DNA of 64,000 bases from Malachius bipustulatus (lineage: Eukaryota; Arthropoda; Insecta; Coleoptera; Melyridae): contig OU342630.1 of assembly GCA_910589415.1 (NCBI GenBank), positions 43,990,012-44,054,011 on the forward strand. Direction: 5' to 3'. Of the stretch, positions 1-10,774 are shown piece by piece; position 1 is the stretch's first letter, and each line of letters begins with the position of its first letter. A model generated the notes under the pieces. That model saw only the letters and a list, made by a program, of their open reading frames with translations, was not told where the DNA came from and made no database searches. The translations under genes and the position numbers were made by a program.

Positions 1-656
1 TTTTTAGTGACATTGTTATTGTCTTTTGTAACAAGTGATAACTGATAATAGGTACAATACAAAAAGGGAACCTTTTATGATTGTTAAACATTCCTCCCTC
101 CGAGTCCTCTCTTAGTCAAGGAGTCGGTCGATGTATTGGCCGAGCCACTGGCATATTTAATTATTAATTATTTTACTCAGGGCATTTTTCTGGATGTCTT
201 CAAGTTTGGGAAAATTTTGCCTCTACACAAGAAAGACGACTCGGAAAATGTGGGTAGCTATAGACCGATTTCCATCATTGTTATACATATTTTCAAACAT
301 TTGAGATTCAGCTGAAGAACAGATTATAAAATTATTTTGAAAAGTTTAAATTATTACACCCTGCTCAATTTGGGTTTCGAAAGAATAAGTCGACAGTCGG
401 AGCTCTTCTGGAGGTCTTTATGCGAGGCGTAAACATTCATTGTTGACTAAAAGCGATAGCCTTTGACTGTGTCTCCCATTGGATCTTGATTATAATGGCG
501 TGAGAGGTGTGCCTTTGAGTTTGTTTGAATCCTACTTGAGCCATAGACAACAGTCTGTTTATATGGGTGGAAATGGGTCCAGGTTAAAAAAAAAATTTGA
601 GCATTATGTTCCTCAGTATAGAGCTATGCGTATGGTATTTCTTTAATAGCTCCATT

Positions 657-887
657 ACTCGTGGACCATATGGACCAAGACACAACTAATTCAAAAAGGG
701 AAAGGGATTCCGAAAAGAAAGACCCACCCAAAAAACTCTCAGGAGCCGCTCGCAGGAAACTGAGAAAAGAGCTGAAACTACAAAACCAGGCAGAAACTGG
801 AGAACCTAGAAAGCTAGGGTTGAAGGTGAACCCCAGTGTTGCAAAACCAGGGACCAGCAAGGAACCGGAACTCTTCCGGTTCCTTGC
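657..887 (+). other. Foreign segment inside the LINE remnant, ORF1-like
   Basis: This stretch separates two parts of the decayed reverse transcriptase. It encodes a short, lysine- and arginine-rich open frame from position 661, including KKLSGAARRKLRKELK at about 736-780. I recall similar basic LSGA-x-RRK stretches from putative nucleic-acid-binding ORF1 proteins of insect retroelements, so an ORF1 fragment is possible. This is inference from composition and one motif. The frame runs on to 990 only because it enters LINE-derived sequence, so the 109-residue product is not a credible protein. The segment ends in a perfect hairpin. Confidence 0.35.
857..887. repeat. Perfect 14-bp hairpin with 3-nt loop
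   Basis: The left arm GCAAGGAACCGGAA (857-870) is followed by CTC and then the exact reverse complement TTCCGGTTCCTTGC (874-887). It sits at the junction where the foreign segment meets the resumed LINE sequence. Confidence 0.9.
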
Positions 888-1453
888 TCTTCTTTTGGAA
901 CTCTTCTTTTGGACTCTTCCATTCTTTGGTCTATTATGGAACTGCTTTATGGGACAATTCGGTTCATTTAATCAAGGTGTTTACGAGTAGATTGTAAATT
1001 GCAAAAAAGTGTAGCAAGAATTTTAGCTGGGGCTGGGAGCAGGGACCATTGCCAACATTTATTTAAAAGGCTGAAAATTTTACCACTTCCGTGAGTCTTT
1101 ATGCACCAGACACTAGCAGAAATCCAAGTAAAGAGACATATTCATCAAAAGTCGCTAGTGTCCATCAATATACGACGCATTCTGTCATAGCGGATCTCTT
1201 ACTTGAGCCCAGCTACAGGCTGGTTAAATCAGGAAGGAATTCTTCAAATATAAGACTCTACAATGTATTGCCTACAGGTATTAGACGTATGAGTGATAAC
1301 AGTTTTTACAGTTATGTTAAAGCAATTATTGTTAGATCACTGGTTTTATGATGTAGATGAGTGTTTTAAGACAGATATGTATTATTTTTAGGCACCTTTA
1401 GTCCACATGTCTTATAATTTATATGACTTGCTATAAACCATTTTAGTATGAGT

Positions 1454-2541
1454 TATACAGGGTGTCAGAAATTAGTAAGTCAAGCAGTTGGCCAGATTAT
1501 TCGGCCAAAAACTCTCCTTATGTCATTCTTCACATAGGCCCCTTTCAAGACACAGGCTGTCAAATTTAAGTTTTATAAATTTTTTTTATTCATATCTCCG
1601 GTACTTTTCAAGATACTCAGTTAAAATTTTGCATAAATTTCTTTCTCATGAAGGCACACTTTTTGCTAGATTTTGTTAATAGCAAATCGAAGTACGAGAG
1701 GAGGGAACAGGGGTTCTCAGAACACACGTTGACCCCCCCCCCAACTTTTTCCCAAGTACGCCTCTGGTTCGAAGGTAGGTATTGTTTTTTATAGGAAGCA
1801 TTCATTTCTATTATTTTTTCACTGTTGTAAAATTTTGATAAACGGCTTGGTTCAAGAAATGTTGCAACTTATTTGACTAATGCCCGTATTCACAAAAGAT
1901 AATTTCCTAAATAATTACGTAATTAATTAAATGTTTAGGCTATGCCCAGAACTTGGGCATTTAAAAAAAATCTTTGAAAATTATTAATTTGAGTGAGTTA
2001 CTAGGTAATAAAATGTATGTTTAACCACAACTCCAACCAAAATTATACAGTCAATTATTATTAGGTATTTGGAAACAATTTTTCATTTTGTTCTAAAATA
2101 TCGCATTCATCAATGGCACATAGACAAATAAGTTGCAATATCTCGTAAGCCAAGCCCTGTATCAGAATTTTACTAGATTGGAAAACATATTAGAAATTAA
2201 TGTTTGATCTAAAAAACAACAAATACCTTCAAACTAGAGGCATACACAGGAGAAAGTTGGGGGGTTAAGGTGTTCTCCAGCCCTTGTTCCCACGCTCACG
2301 CTTCAATTCTCTATGAATAAAATCTAGCCAAAAAGTGTGTCATTATGAGAAAGAAATTTGTGCAGAATTTCAACTGAATATATCTTGAAAAGCAAAGGAG
2401 ATATTAGAGAAAAACTTCTTTTAAAATTTGACTTTTATACCAAAAGAGGGTCGCCTATGTGAAAAAATACATGAAGAAAGTTCCATTATTATTATTGACC
2501 AAATAATCTGTGGCCAAGAGCTTGACCTACTAATTCCTATA
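1454..2541. mobile_element. Palindromic (foldback) element, non-coding
   Basis: The left end starts TATACAGGGTGTCAG. The roughly 340-bp left arm, including the segment reading TAAGTCAAGCAGTTGGCC and another reading CATGAAGGCACACTTTTTGC, returns in inverted, diverged form at about 2215-2541. An inner pair (GGCTTGGTTCAAGAAATG at about 1846 against CGTAAGCCAAGCC at about 2143) shows that the palindrome runs almost to the centre. No long reading frame is present. Such elements fit non-autonomous DNA transposons that depend on a transposase elsewhere; the superfamily is unknown. Confidence 0.8.
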
Positions 2542-2679
2542 GTTAAATAAAGTATCTATCTTGTTACGGACGCATCAGAATTCAGAATGTCATATCAGTC
2601 AGACACACGCTACACATACCATACGAAAGTTGGAACTAATATTTAATCTTAACTGGTCTTTATTGATTGTAGTAACCTT

Positions 2680-2905
2680 GAATTTCGAGCCTAAGGTCGC
2701 GAGTTCGAAACTCACCGGCTCGTGTTATTTTTCGGATGCATTTTCGAATGTATTTGAAAAATAAAACAAGCGACCGAACGTTTAAATTTAAATGGCATAC
2801 TTGAGGCTGGGTGAATGAGTAAGATGCTCGAAATCCCGTGTTACCGGAGTGGAGCGACTCTGTCTTACCTACATAGTTAAGACCGATGCTCCCTCCTTTA
2901 AAAAA
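2680..2905 (+). mobile_element. tRNA-derived SINE, copy 1
   Basis: It contains a B-box-like word, GAGTTCGAAACTC (about 2700-2712), as expected from a tRNA-derived RNA polymerase III promoter. The body ends with GGAGTGGAGCGACTCTGTC and CTACATAGTTAAGA, followed by an A-run at 2901-2908. The same tail occurs in inverted orientation at 38395-38480, next to a clearer tRNA-like head, which defines a family. The A box of this copy is not recognisable. Confidence 0.65.
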
Positions 2906-4200
2906 AAAACCTTTAATTTCAACGAATTATTGTTAAATTATAGGTTGTGAAGCTCATCAGTTATTACATCTAGTCCGAGTTTATCCTAACTCTGAGTACT
3001 ATACCTACTATGAAGGTTTGAAAAAGCATAATCTAGGTAAGTATGATTACGGTGCAATGGAACATGCATACCCAATCATTATTTAAATACCTGTGGCCCG
3101 CCAAGCACTAGGTAAGTCACCTGCAGACCAAATTGAGATGTTTCCTTTGTTTCGATAAACTTTTAGGCCTCTCAGAACTTACAAGATTAGAAGAACTTGC
3201 ACCTTGTACACACACCATAGTAGTTTACAACTACACTACCTACCTATCTACATAATGTTCAATTTATATTGTGATATTTACCGAATGTACAAATATTGAT
3301 GAGACCAAAGCCCACAAGAAGACATGGTACCACATCCTAATGAAAGTGCTGAGCGATTCTGTTCGTTGCAGCCAAATGACTGTTCCGAAAGAATCTAACC
3401 CAGAATCCTTCGTCATTGTTGTGTGATTCTTCTATGTTATATTACTAGGTTCTTTATTTGGTTCTTCCATTGTGGAACTTGTGCAGAAGCACCTGTGAGA
3501 ACAATAATAATTATTAAACATTATACTTTGAAAAATGATCATTAAAAATTATTTAAAAACCTGTTACTGGCTGATTAAAAAATATACTCACATCAACTAT
3601 AATAGATTTGGTAAAATAAGAATGAAACTACATTTTTCAGCTCCAACATTTATGAGTTCCTACCTATTTTATAAATATTTACATTTTAAACTTTAGTAGG
3701 TTTTTATGGGGCTCTAAAAACCGATTTTATCATTGTATTATTTTTTATTTTACTTTACTTACAAATTACAATTTACATTTATTTACATTTTACAGAATTA
3801 CGTCACCTTCTTATGTCATTTTGAATGACAGGATACCAGAGATAAATATGCCAAACGTCAATGTCATTGCGTTACTCTTCTTTTTCACAGAAACTGTCTG
3901 TCGCTGGTCTGGAATTGCTTCGACACCTACGACACCTACTAAAACGTAAATCTTAAGTATTTTACTGATTGCCTAGCCTCAATAATGTTTCGTTTTAAAT
4001 TATTTTCACAATAGGGCTTATCCTCGGCCTAATTCGTTGACGGCATTGGGGTAAACGTCATCACGACGACTCGTCGTGACGGAACTGGCAGACTATTTGA
4101 TTTTCATCTCCTTGTAGTCGTTGTTAAAAAATGCCAGGTGGAAATATTTGTAGCGTTGTTGTTACTTGTAATTAAGTACCTACTTCAGAACGGCTATACC
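2906..4200. other. No gene recognised
   Basis: AT-rich sequence with only short open frames. A 13-bp palindrome-like cluster GTCATCACGACGACTCGTCG lies near 4059-4078. I see no coding pattern, RNA gene or paired terminal repeat. Confidence 0.5.
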
Positions 4201-4216
4201 TACAGGATGATTCAGG

Positions 4217-4227
4217 TTTTATCTTGT
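4217..4227 (+). repeat. Target-site duplication, left copy
   Basis: TTTTATCTTGT directly abuts the left side of the Penelope pair and is repeated at 7417-7427. An 11-bp duplication is the footprint of the insertion. Confidence 0.75.
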
Positions 4228-4800
4228 AAAAAAAATAAAAATAAATTTTTTTATTTATTTATGATATTAGGAATTATTTGGGTTTGCAGTCAATTAAATT
4301 AAAGAACACTCTTTTTTCTACGTCAAGCTTTCGAATTGACTTTAATTCTTCTTCAGGACTATCTATAATATGATTAACAATATTAAATTTAGTATATAGG
4401 TGTTACAAAGATGGAAATTATATACTTACAGAATTTGAGATTAAAATTTAAAGTTTGTAAAAATTGCTAACCATAGGACTATTTTTGTATACATTAAAAG
4501 CAACTAACACCAACAAAGATAAAATTACATAACTAATGAAGTTCAATTTCTAATTCAGGCCGAAATGATAAAAAATTTTTAAAGTTTTTTCTAATCTAAA
4601 TGATTGACATATAAATAATAAATTTTTAAAAAAATTGAATAAAGATGATTTGATATCTAAAAATTATTTGTTTTTGACGACTTCATTATTATGTAAGTCC
4701 CCTATTGTTAGATAAAATTAATATTATTGTAATAACATTGAAGGAAAAAATAAAAATATCGGAAGAATCAAAACTATTTAAACTTTGGAATAAATTGAGA

Positions 4801-5880
4801 CTATTGTAGGTTGTTTTCTTTATCAATTTTTACTAAAAATGTGTAAATGCTACTAAGATTTTCTACATCTTTCATGGAGTTCATAGAATTTGAATTTTGT
4901 TGGATTCTAATCATTTCTATAAAAGTTCTTTTAAAGGTGTTACTTTCTATATCTAAGATTGATGTACCATCATAATTCATTTGGTGATCTTTATTGTTAA
5001 CATGTTTAGCTAGAGCACAAGTGCCTGTATTACGTTTTGCATCACTTCTATGGAATGTTATACGAGATTTTAAATTCCTTGAAGTTTGTCCTATGTAACA
5101 AAGATTGCAGTTAGCACAAGGAATGCAATATACAACATTTGATTGTTGCATTATTGGAGTTTTATCCTTAATTTTTGAAAAAAGCTGTTTAACGGTCTTC
5201 TGAGTTTTAAAGGCAGCTCTATCATTATCTGTTACTTTTAAAAGAGGAGCAAGTTTTGAAAAAAGAGGTTTAATATAAGGAAGAGAAAAATATCTTGTAA
5301 CAACAGGATTTGTTTGTTGATCATTGATGTTATTCTGATTATTAATTGTAGAAGGTGTAGAATAAATTAGTTTATTTAACAAATTTTTTTGATAAGAATT
5401 TAGTCTTAATATTTCATAGAATTTTTTAAGATTTGTTTGTTTTAATGATTCATGTGTGATTTCTAAGATTTTATTTTTTATATTGATTATCAAATTTATT
5501 TTACATTTATAAGGATGGTAAGAATAGTAATTTATGTATCTTCCTGAATAGGTTGGTTTTGTGTACCATTCAGTTATTAAATTGGTGTCTTTTCTGATAA
5601 TTCTAGTATCTAGAAATGGCACAGATGAATTATTTTCTTCTTCAACAGTGAATTGAATTTTATGATGGTAGCTGTTAAATATTCTTAAAGTTTCTTGTAC
5701 TAAATTAATTGGAACTGAACAAATTATGTCATCAACGTATTTTTTGCAAAAAGGAATTTGAAAAGGAAGTTTATCAATACACCAATCTAGAAGATCATCC
5801 ATTATATATTGAGAAAGAATTGGTGAGATTATGGCTCCCATTGGTGTACCTGTAATTTGTTTATAATAGGTGTTATTATA
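4801..5880 (-). pseudogene. Penelope-like RT C-terminus with GIY-YIG nuclease
   Basis: This is the 3' part of a Penelope-type open reading frame, open from about 5880 with an internal ATG at 5841. It opens with the reverse-transcriptase block QITGTPMGAIISPIL. The YVDD catalytic box follows at residues 35-38, counted from the internal methionine. A thumb-like region comes next, and then a GIY-YIG-type endonuclease: CIPCANCNLCYIGQTSRNLK at residues 239-258, R260 and a likely catalytic glutamate, E309. The frame ends normally after 346 residues. Full-length family proteins carry several hundred more N-terminal residues, so this is a 5'-truncated copy lacking the fingers and most of the palm. It uninterruptedly encodes the nuclease, but no promoter or complete RT remains. 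Confidence 0.88.
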
Positions 5881-5892
5881 AATTATAAATAT

Positions 5893-6810
5893 TCAGTTCC
5901 AATTAATTTAGTACAAGAAACTTTAAGAATATTTAACAGCTACCATCATAAAATTAAATTCACTGTTGAAGAAGAAAATAATTCATCTGTGCCATTTCTA
6001 GATACTAGAATTATCAGAAAAGACACCAATTTAATAACTGAATGGTACACAAAACCAACCTATTCAGGAAGATACATAAATTACTATTCTTACCATCCTT
6101 ATAAATGTAAAATAAATTTGATAATCAATATAAAAAATAAAATCTTAGAAATCACACATGAATCATTAAAACAAACAAATCTTAAAAAATTCTATGAAAT
6201 ATTAAGACTAAATTCTTATCAAAAAAATTTGTTAAATAAACTAATTTATTCTACACCTTCTACAATTAATAATCAGAATAACATCAATGATCAACAAACA
6301 AATCCTGTTGTTACAAGATATTTTTCTCTTCCTTATATTAAACCTCTTTTTTCAAAACTTGCTCCTCTTTTAAAAGTAACAGATAATGATAGAGCTGCCT
6401 TTAAAACTCAGAAGACCGTTAAACAGCTTTTTTCAAAAATTAAGGATAAAACTCCAATAATGCAACAATCAAATGTTGTATATTGCATTCCTTGTGCTAA
6501 CTGCAATCTTTGTTACATAGGACAAACTTCAAGGAATTTAAAATCTCGTATAACATCCCATAGAAGTGATGCAAAACGTAATACAGGCACTTGTGCTCTA
6601 GCTAAACATGTTAACAATAAAGATCACCAAATGAATTATGATGGTACATCAATCTTAGATATAGAAAGTAACACCTTTAAAAGAACTTTTATAGAAATGA
6701 TTAGAATCCAACAAAATTCAAATTCTATGAACTCCATGAAAGATGTAGAAAATCTTAGTAGCATTTACACATTTTTAGTAAAAATTGATAAAGAAAACAA
6801 CCTACAATAG
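5893..6810 (+). pseudogene. Second Penelope-like fragment, GIY-YIG half
   Basis: This is the inverted twin of the minus-strand Penelope fragment, truncated further so that it lacks the YVDD box. Family sequence begins at SVPINLVQETLRIF. The preceding residues up to the ATG at 5857 come from spacer DNA. It keeps the complete GIY-YIG-type domain with the CxxC-x5-YIGQT signature and terminates at the same place as its twin. Protein differences from the twin are very few (for example KIKF for KIQF, and RITSH for RITFH). It is not expected to work without the reverse-transcriptase core, although the nuclease frame is intact. Confidence 0.85.
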
Positions 6811-7416
6811 TCTCAATTTATTCCAAAGTTTAAATAGTTTTGATTCTTCCGATATTTTTATTTTTTCCTTCAATGTTATTACAATAATATTAATTTTATC
6901 TAACAATAGGGGACTTACATAATAATGAAGTCGTCAAAAACAAATAATTTTTAGATATCAAATCATCTTTATTCAATTTTTTAAAAAATTTATTATTTAT
7001 ATGTCAATCATTTAGATTAGAAAAAACTTTAAAAATTTTTTATCATTTCGGCCTGAATTAGAAATTGAACTTCATTAGTTATGTAATTTTATCTTTGTTG
7101 GTGTTAGTTGCTTTTAATGTATACAAAAATAGTCCTATGGTTAGCAATTTTTACAAACTTTAAATTTTAATCTCAAATTCTGTAAGTATATAATTTCCAT
7201 CTTTGTAACACCTATATACTAAATTTAATATTGTTAATCATATTATAGATAGTCCTGAAGAAGAATTAAAATCAATTCGAAAACTTGACGTAGAAAAAAG
7301 AGTGTTCTTTAATTTAATTGACTGCAAACCCAAATAATTCCTAATATCATAATATAACTGGACAGTCGAAATAAACTACTAATTTATTTATTTATATATA
7401 TAAATAAATATCTTAT

Positions 7417-7427
7417 TTTTATCTTGT
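7417..7427 (+). repeat. Target-site duplication, right copy
   Basis: TTTTATCTTGT repeats the word at 4217-4227, on the other side of the Penelope pair. The palindromic host element resumes directly after it. Confidence 0.75.
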
Positions 7428-8075
7428 TAACTCTAGAGTCTAGAGGGAACGATAGAGAATCGAAAAATAATATGAGTTTGCTTCACGAACTCTATTCGGG
7501 AAATGCTTCGTTAAGAAAATACAGGGTGGTAAAGTTTTAAGAAAAAAATCGTATTTTTGAAATATTTAAAAATTCGCTGATTGGAATAATTTGAAATTTT
7601 GAACAGTATAGTTGTGCTAATTGAAGTACATGATCTGATACTCACAATGAAGAATTCTTCAATCCAGTGGCGGAGATTCAATCTTGTTCTTACCTTTTCT
7701 AATAAATATGTTGCACGCCACTGACTTTAATGCAAATTTTCAGCAGTACTAAATAAATTAAATAAGCGATATAAAAAACACACTTTAGAAGTGATATTAT
7801 CTCTTATGAGTGGGAAATTATGTTCGATTTTCTCTGAGACTAGACAATAGCTTTAAAAAATTGTAGATGTCTCCACACAAGCTAGCTTTTGGAGACATTT
7901 CTCTTTCCATCCAATGTAAAAATAAGGAAAAGAAAAACTTAAAAACATAGAAATCTAAATAACAAAGGAAACGTGGTACTAACTTATTTAATGTAATTAA
8001 AATTAATAATGTATTTTGTAATCCAGAAATTGTACTCTCATTGTGAAGTTTTTATTTACTTTGTAATAACATATA

Positions 8076-8105
8076 TGGAAATAAATATTATTATTATTAT
8101 TATTA
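8076..8105 (+). repeat. ATT microsatellite after AAATA, retroelement-tail-like
   Basis: GGAAATAAATATTATTATTA continues as further ATT units. AATAAA-like words followed by such trinucleotide runs often close insect LINE or SINE copies, but no body was recognised upstream. It lies in the loop of the palindromic element. Confidence 0.4.
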
Positions 8106-9429
8106 TAATTTGTTATTTTTGTTAAGATAGGTACCTCCATGTTGTTTAGAGCAGAAAAGTCATCGTAGTTTTTGACCTAGGACGCACTGTTACCCAGATA
8201 CGTGATACGTCACAATGTAGGAATCCGTACGAGGTAAAATATCATAAAAATCGATGCTATTGAATTTTTCCAGAAATTAGTCATTTTCGTGATCGTTATT
8301 GAACCGTATTGCATTACAAAAAGCTTGCATGAGTGCCAACATTGTGGAATATCTTGAAAACAGTGCGTTCTACAACAAAAACGTAGGATGACTTTTCTCC
8401 TCTAAACAAAACAAGCTATCTACCATAAAGAACAAATTTGCATTAAAGTCAGTGGTGAGGTATTATTTCATAAAAGAGGTAACAAAACACTAAGATCTCT
8501 GCTACTGGATTAAAAAATCTTTCATTAGGAGTATCACATCATGTACTTCAATTAGCACAACTACTGTTCAAAATTTCAAATTATTTCTATCAGCCAATTT
8601 TTTTATATTTCAAAAATACGATTTTTTTCTTAAAACTTTAACACCCTGTATTTTCTTAACGAAGCATTTCCCGATTATAAATATAGTTCATGAAGCAAAC
8701 TCATATTATTTTTCGATTCTCTATCGTTCCCTAGAGTTAAGTAGGTAAAACCTGAATCACCCTGTATAAAAGCTTCTGGCGGAAGCTTAATATTCTTCCT
8801 TCACGTTTCCTAAAGATGCGAAAATCCGTCGGGAATGAGAAAAGTAAGTGTCGCCAATATGACAAAAAATGGAATTTAAATAACAAAAGAATCTGTATAA
8901 TAGGTTGGTATAGCAAGCATCTCAGACCCTGATGTGATGACTATCAAGATTTATTTAATTACAATGTGAACTAATATAAATAGTAGCAGTAGCCCACGAA
9001 AACTAAAGAAATATGGTAAGGATTTGTGAAAATAAATGAAAAGAAAATATTATTTACAGAAAGTTTATTTTTACAACAACTCCTTCTATGTGTTTGTCTT
9101 TACCTGAGAATAACCATGCAACTTGTGAAAGATCTAAAAAATTGACCCAGGAGGAAAGTAGATTGTTAGTGGAAAGTGGAAATTTTAATAAAACAATATT
9201 AGCTCAAATCCACTACTAGAAACTGGAAAATATTATTACCTACCTAATCTGTTTTATCGATTTCAGAAAATTATGAAGATAAAACCTGAATCATCCTGTA
9301 TTTGTTCAGCGTCTCTTTTTTAATACAGTTCTGGAATATTCAACTTAAAATCTTTTTTAATAATTGAACATGAACCGAATTTTAATCGTGAACCAAGGGT
9401 AAATCAATACTTGTGACTTTCCTTTCTTC

Positions 9430-9930
9430 AAGGGTACGCTCAGGATGTTTCAGAAAAAGCTTTTAAAAAGTTGAAAAAATTTTTGAAATTCGATGGATTT
9501 TTTCAATTTTTTTTTGCAAATTCAAGTAGGTACAGGATCACAATTGCCATCATTTAAAATTATTGTGGACTATACAGAGTGTCCCATTATATGACAGTGG
9601 CATATCAAAGTTCTTTTTTTTAATATAGAATACTCTTATGTTAGCTATTGCATCTTTAGATTATCTGAGAAGAAAAAAAGATTGGTTTTTATAGTTGTTG
9701 TTTAAATTGAGAAGTTTGTGAGTTATAAACAAGTGAAAATTGCAATTTTCTAAAACGGCTCAAGATAGAGGAAAACGGCTTACACGTCCCTATTGTAATT
9801 TTTTGTACGTATGTACTATCCTATGATTCATATGAAAGCCGTTTTCATATATTTTGAACAATGTTCGTTGTACAGGGCCTTGAACTTTAAATATTGCTAT
9901 TTTCACTTGTACAGGCGGGTGTCTTGCTAA
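9430..9930 (+). repeat. Copy of the 21.8/26.0-kb palindromic repeat family
   Basis: Blocks such as CATTTAAAATTATTGTGGAC, TATACAGAGTGTCCC, GTGGCATATCAAAGTT and GAGTTATAAACAAGTGAAAA occur in the same order as in the palindromic element at 21763-26056. The block AACGGCTTACACGTCCCTAT follows as in the 25.5-kb part. It is non-coding and diverged. The left edge is approximate. Confidence 0.7.
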
Positions 9931-10079
9931 GGTTGACCAACGGCCATATCTCGGAAACTAATGGGTCTATAACCTCAAAATAAAAAATTTCCAGACATAA
10001 GTGATCACAAGAAAATCAACGAAAATATTTTCAAGATGGCCGCACTTCCGGAAATACCAGAAGTTGACACCTACTTCGT

Positions 10080-10700
10080 TTTTTTAACTGAAACCCCGTT
10101 TTGTTTAAACGGTCGATTTTTTTATCGAGGGGGACATATTTTCGTGATAAATTTAACTACCCAAGTTCACCCCCTTGGCAGGGGTAGCTACCCCTTTGCT
10201 CATCATCATAAAGAACAGCTATCGAGTGATACATCGTTTGAAAGCTACTTGAATTCTCTTCTCAACGATATCCAACATTTTGGGTTTCGCTTACATACAG
10301 GGTAGTCCAACGAAAACGTAACTCCGCCTTAATCACTTGTATGTAGGCCACCCTGTATGTAAAGGAAACCCGAAATGTTGGATATCATTGTAAAGATAAT
10401 TCAAGTATTTTTCAAATGATGAGTCACTTTTGCTTACATACAGGGTGGCCCAACGAAAACGTAACTCGCCTTAATCACTTGTATGTAGGCCACCCTGTAT
10501 GTAAGCGAAACCCAAAATGTTGGATATCGCTGTAAAGAGAATTCAAGTAGCTTTCAAATGATGTATCACTCCATAGCTGTTCCCTATGATGATAAGCAAA
10601 GGGGTAGCTACCCCTGCCAAGGGGGTGAACTTGGGGAGTTAAATTTGTCACGAAAATATGTCCCCCTCGATAACAAAATCGACCTGTTTCGGCATTTTTC
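10080..10700. repeat. Palindromic repeat with internal direct duplication
   Basis: The left arm at about 10115-10310 (blocks ATCGAGGGGGACATATTTTC and CCCTTGGCAGGGGTAGCTAC) returns inverted at about 10497-10690. Between the arms, a unit beginning TACAGGGTGGCCCAACGAAA (10440) occurs twice, at about 10300-10372 and 10438-10508. Short open frames here come from these repeats and are not genes. Related copies lie at 26500-27015. Confidence 0.75.
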
Positions 10701-10774
10701 GCATACATCTTCACTTTACAAATTATTAGACTTGTTACCTTTTCGATGGCCCACCCTGTATAGGGGTGGAGGAT

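Larger units (their letters stand above)
170..1370 (+). pseudogene. Decayed CR1/Jockey-like LINE reverse transcriptase
   Basis: This is a degenerate non-LTR retrotransposon, readable only by moving between frames. Near 195-290 the translation gives GKILPLHKKDDSENVGSYRP, a typical reverse-transcriptase block, then QFGFRKNKSTVGALLE near 365-410. Near 460-580 it reads AFDCVSHW and later SYLSHRQQSVYMGGNGSR. After an unrelated insert the C-terminal region resumes at about 915 (ALWDNSVH-like, then RILAGAGSRDHCQHLFKRLK at about 1010-1075). It ends with NSSNIRLYNVLPTGIRRMSD and, one frame over, WFYDVDECF near 1343-1369. Stops and frameshifts are numerous and the catalytic FADD region is missing, so it cannot be active. 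The clade is inferred from the C-terminal block and is less certain than the LINE assignment. Confidence 0.75.
4228..7416. mobile_element. Head-to-head pair of Penelope-like element copies
   Basis: Two 5'-truncated copies of one Penelope-like retroelement face away from a shared centre. The arms 4261-5719 and 5892-7350 are exact mirror images in length (1,459 bp each, with paired coordinates summing to 11611), so no net indel separates them. A 172-nt spacer belongs mostly to the longer left copy. The few differences seen include Q/K at residue 63 and F/S at residue 263 of the left reading frame. The pair as a whole is flanked by an 11-bp direct repeat, which suggests one insertion event. Penelope-like elements are known for tandem and inverted partial copies produced during target-primed reverse transcription. 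Confidence 0.85.
4201..8767. mobile_element. Palindromic element split by Penelope insertion
   Basis: The left end TACAGGATGATTCAGG (4201-4216) and the right end CCTGAATCACCCTGTA (8751-8766) are inverted copies. After the inserted Penelope pair, the left arm continues at 7428 (TTAACTCTAGAG, then GGGAACGATAGAGAATCG and the stretch around AATACAGGGTGGTAAAG). It matches in inverted order at about 8420-8750. Without the insert the element is about 1.38 kb and non-coding. A second terminus-like word, AAAACCTGAATCATCCTGTA, lies at 9281-9300 and may belong to a neighbouring copy. Confidence 0.75.

Noticed and set aside
624..860. 78-residue minus-strand open frame
   Set aside because: Shadow of the plus-strand ORF1-like segment; serine/phenylalanine-rich product without any family resemblance.
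10036..10714. Two similar open frames of 79-89 residues
   Set aside because: They are the two arms of a palindromic repeat read in opposite directions, which explains their similarity.
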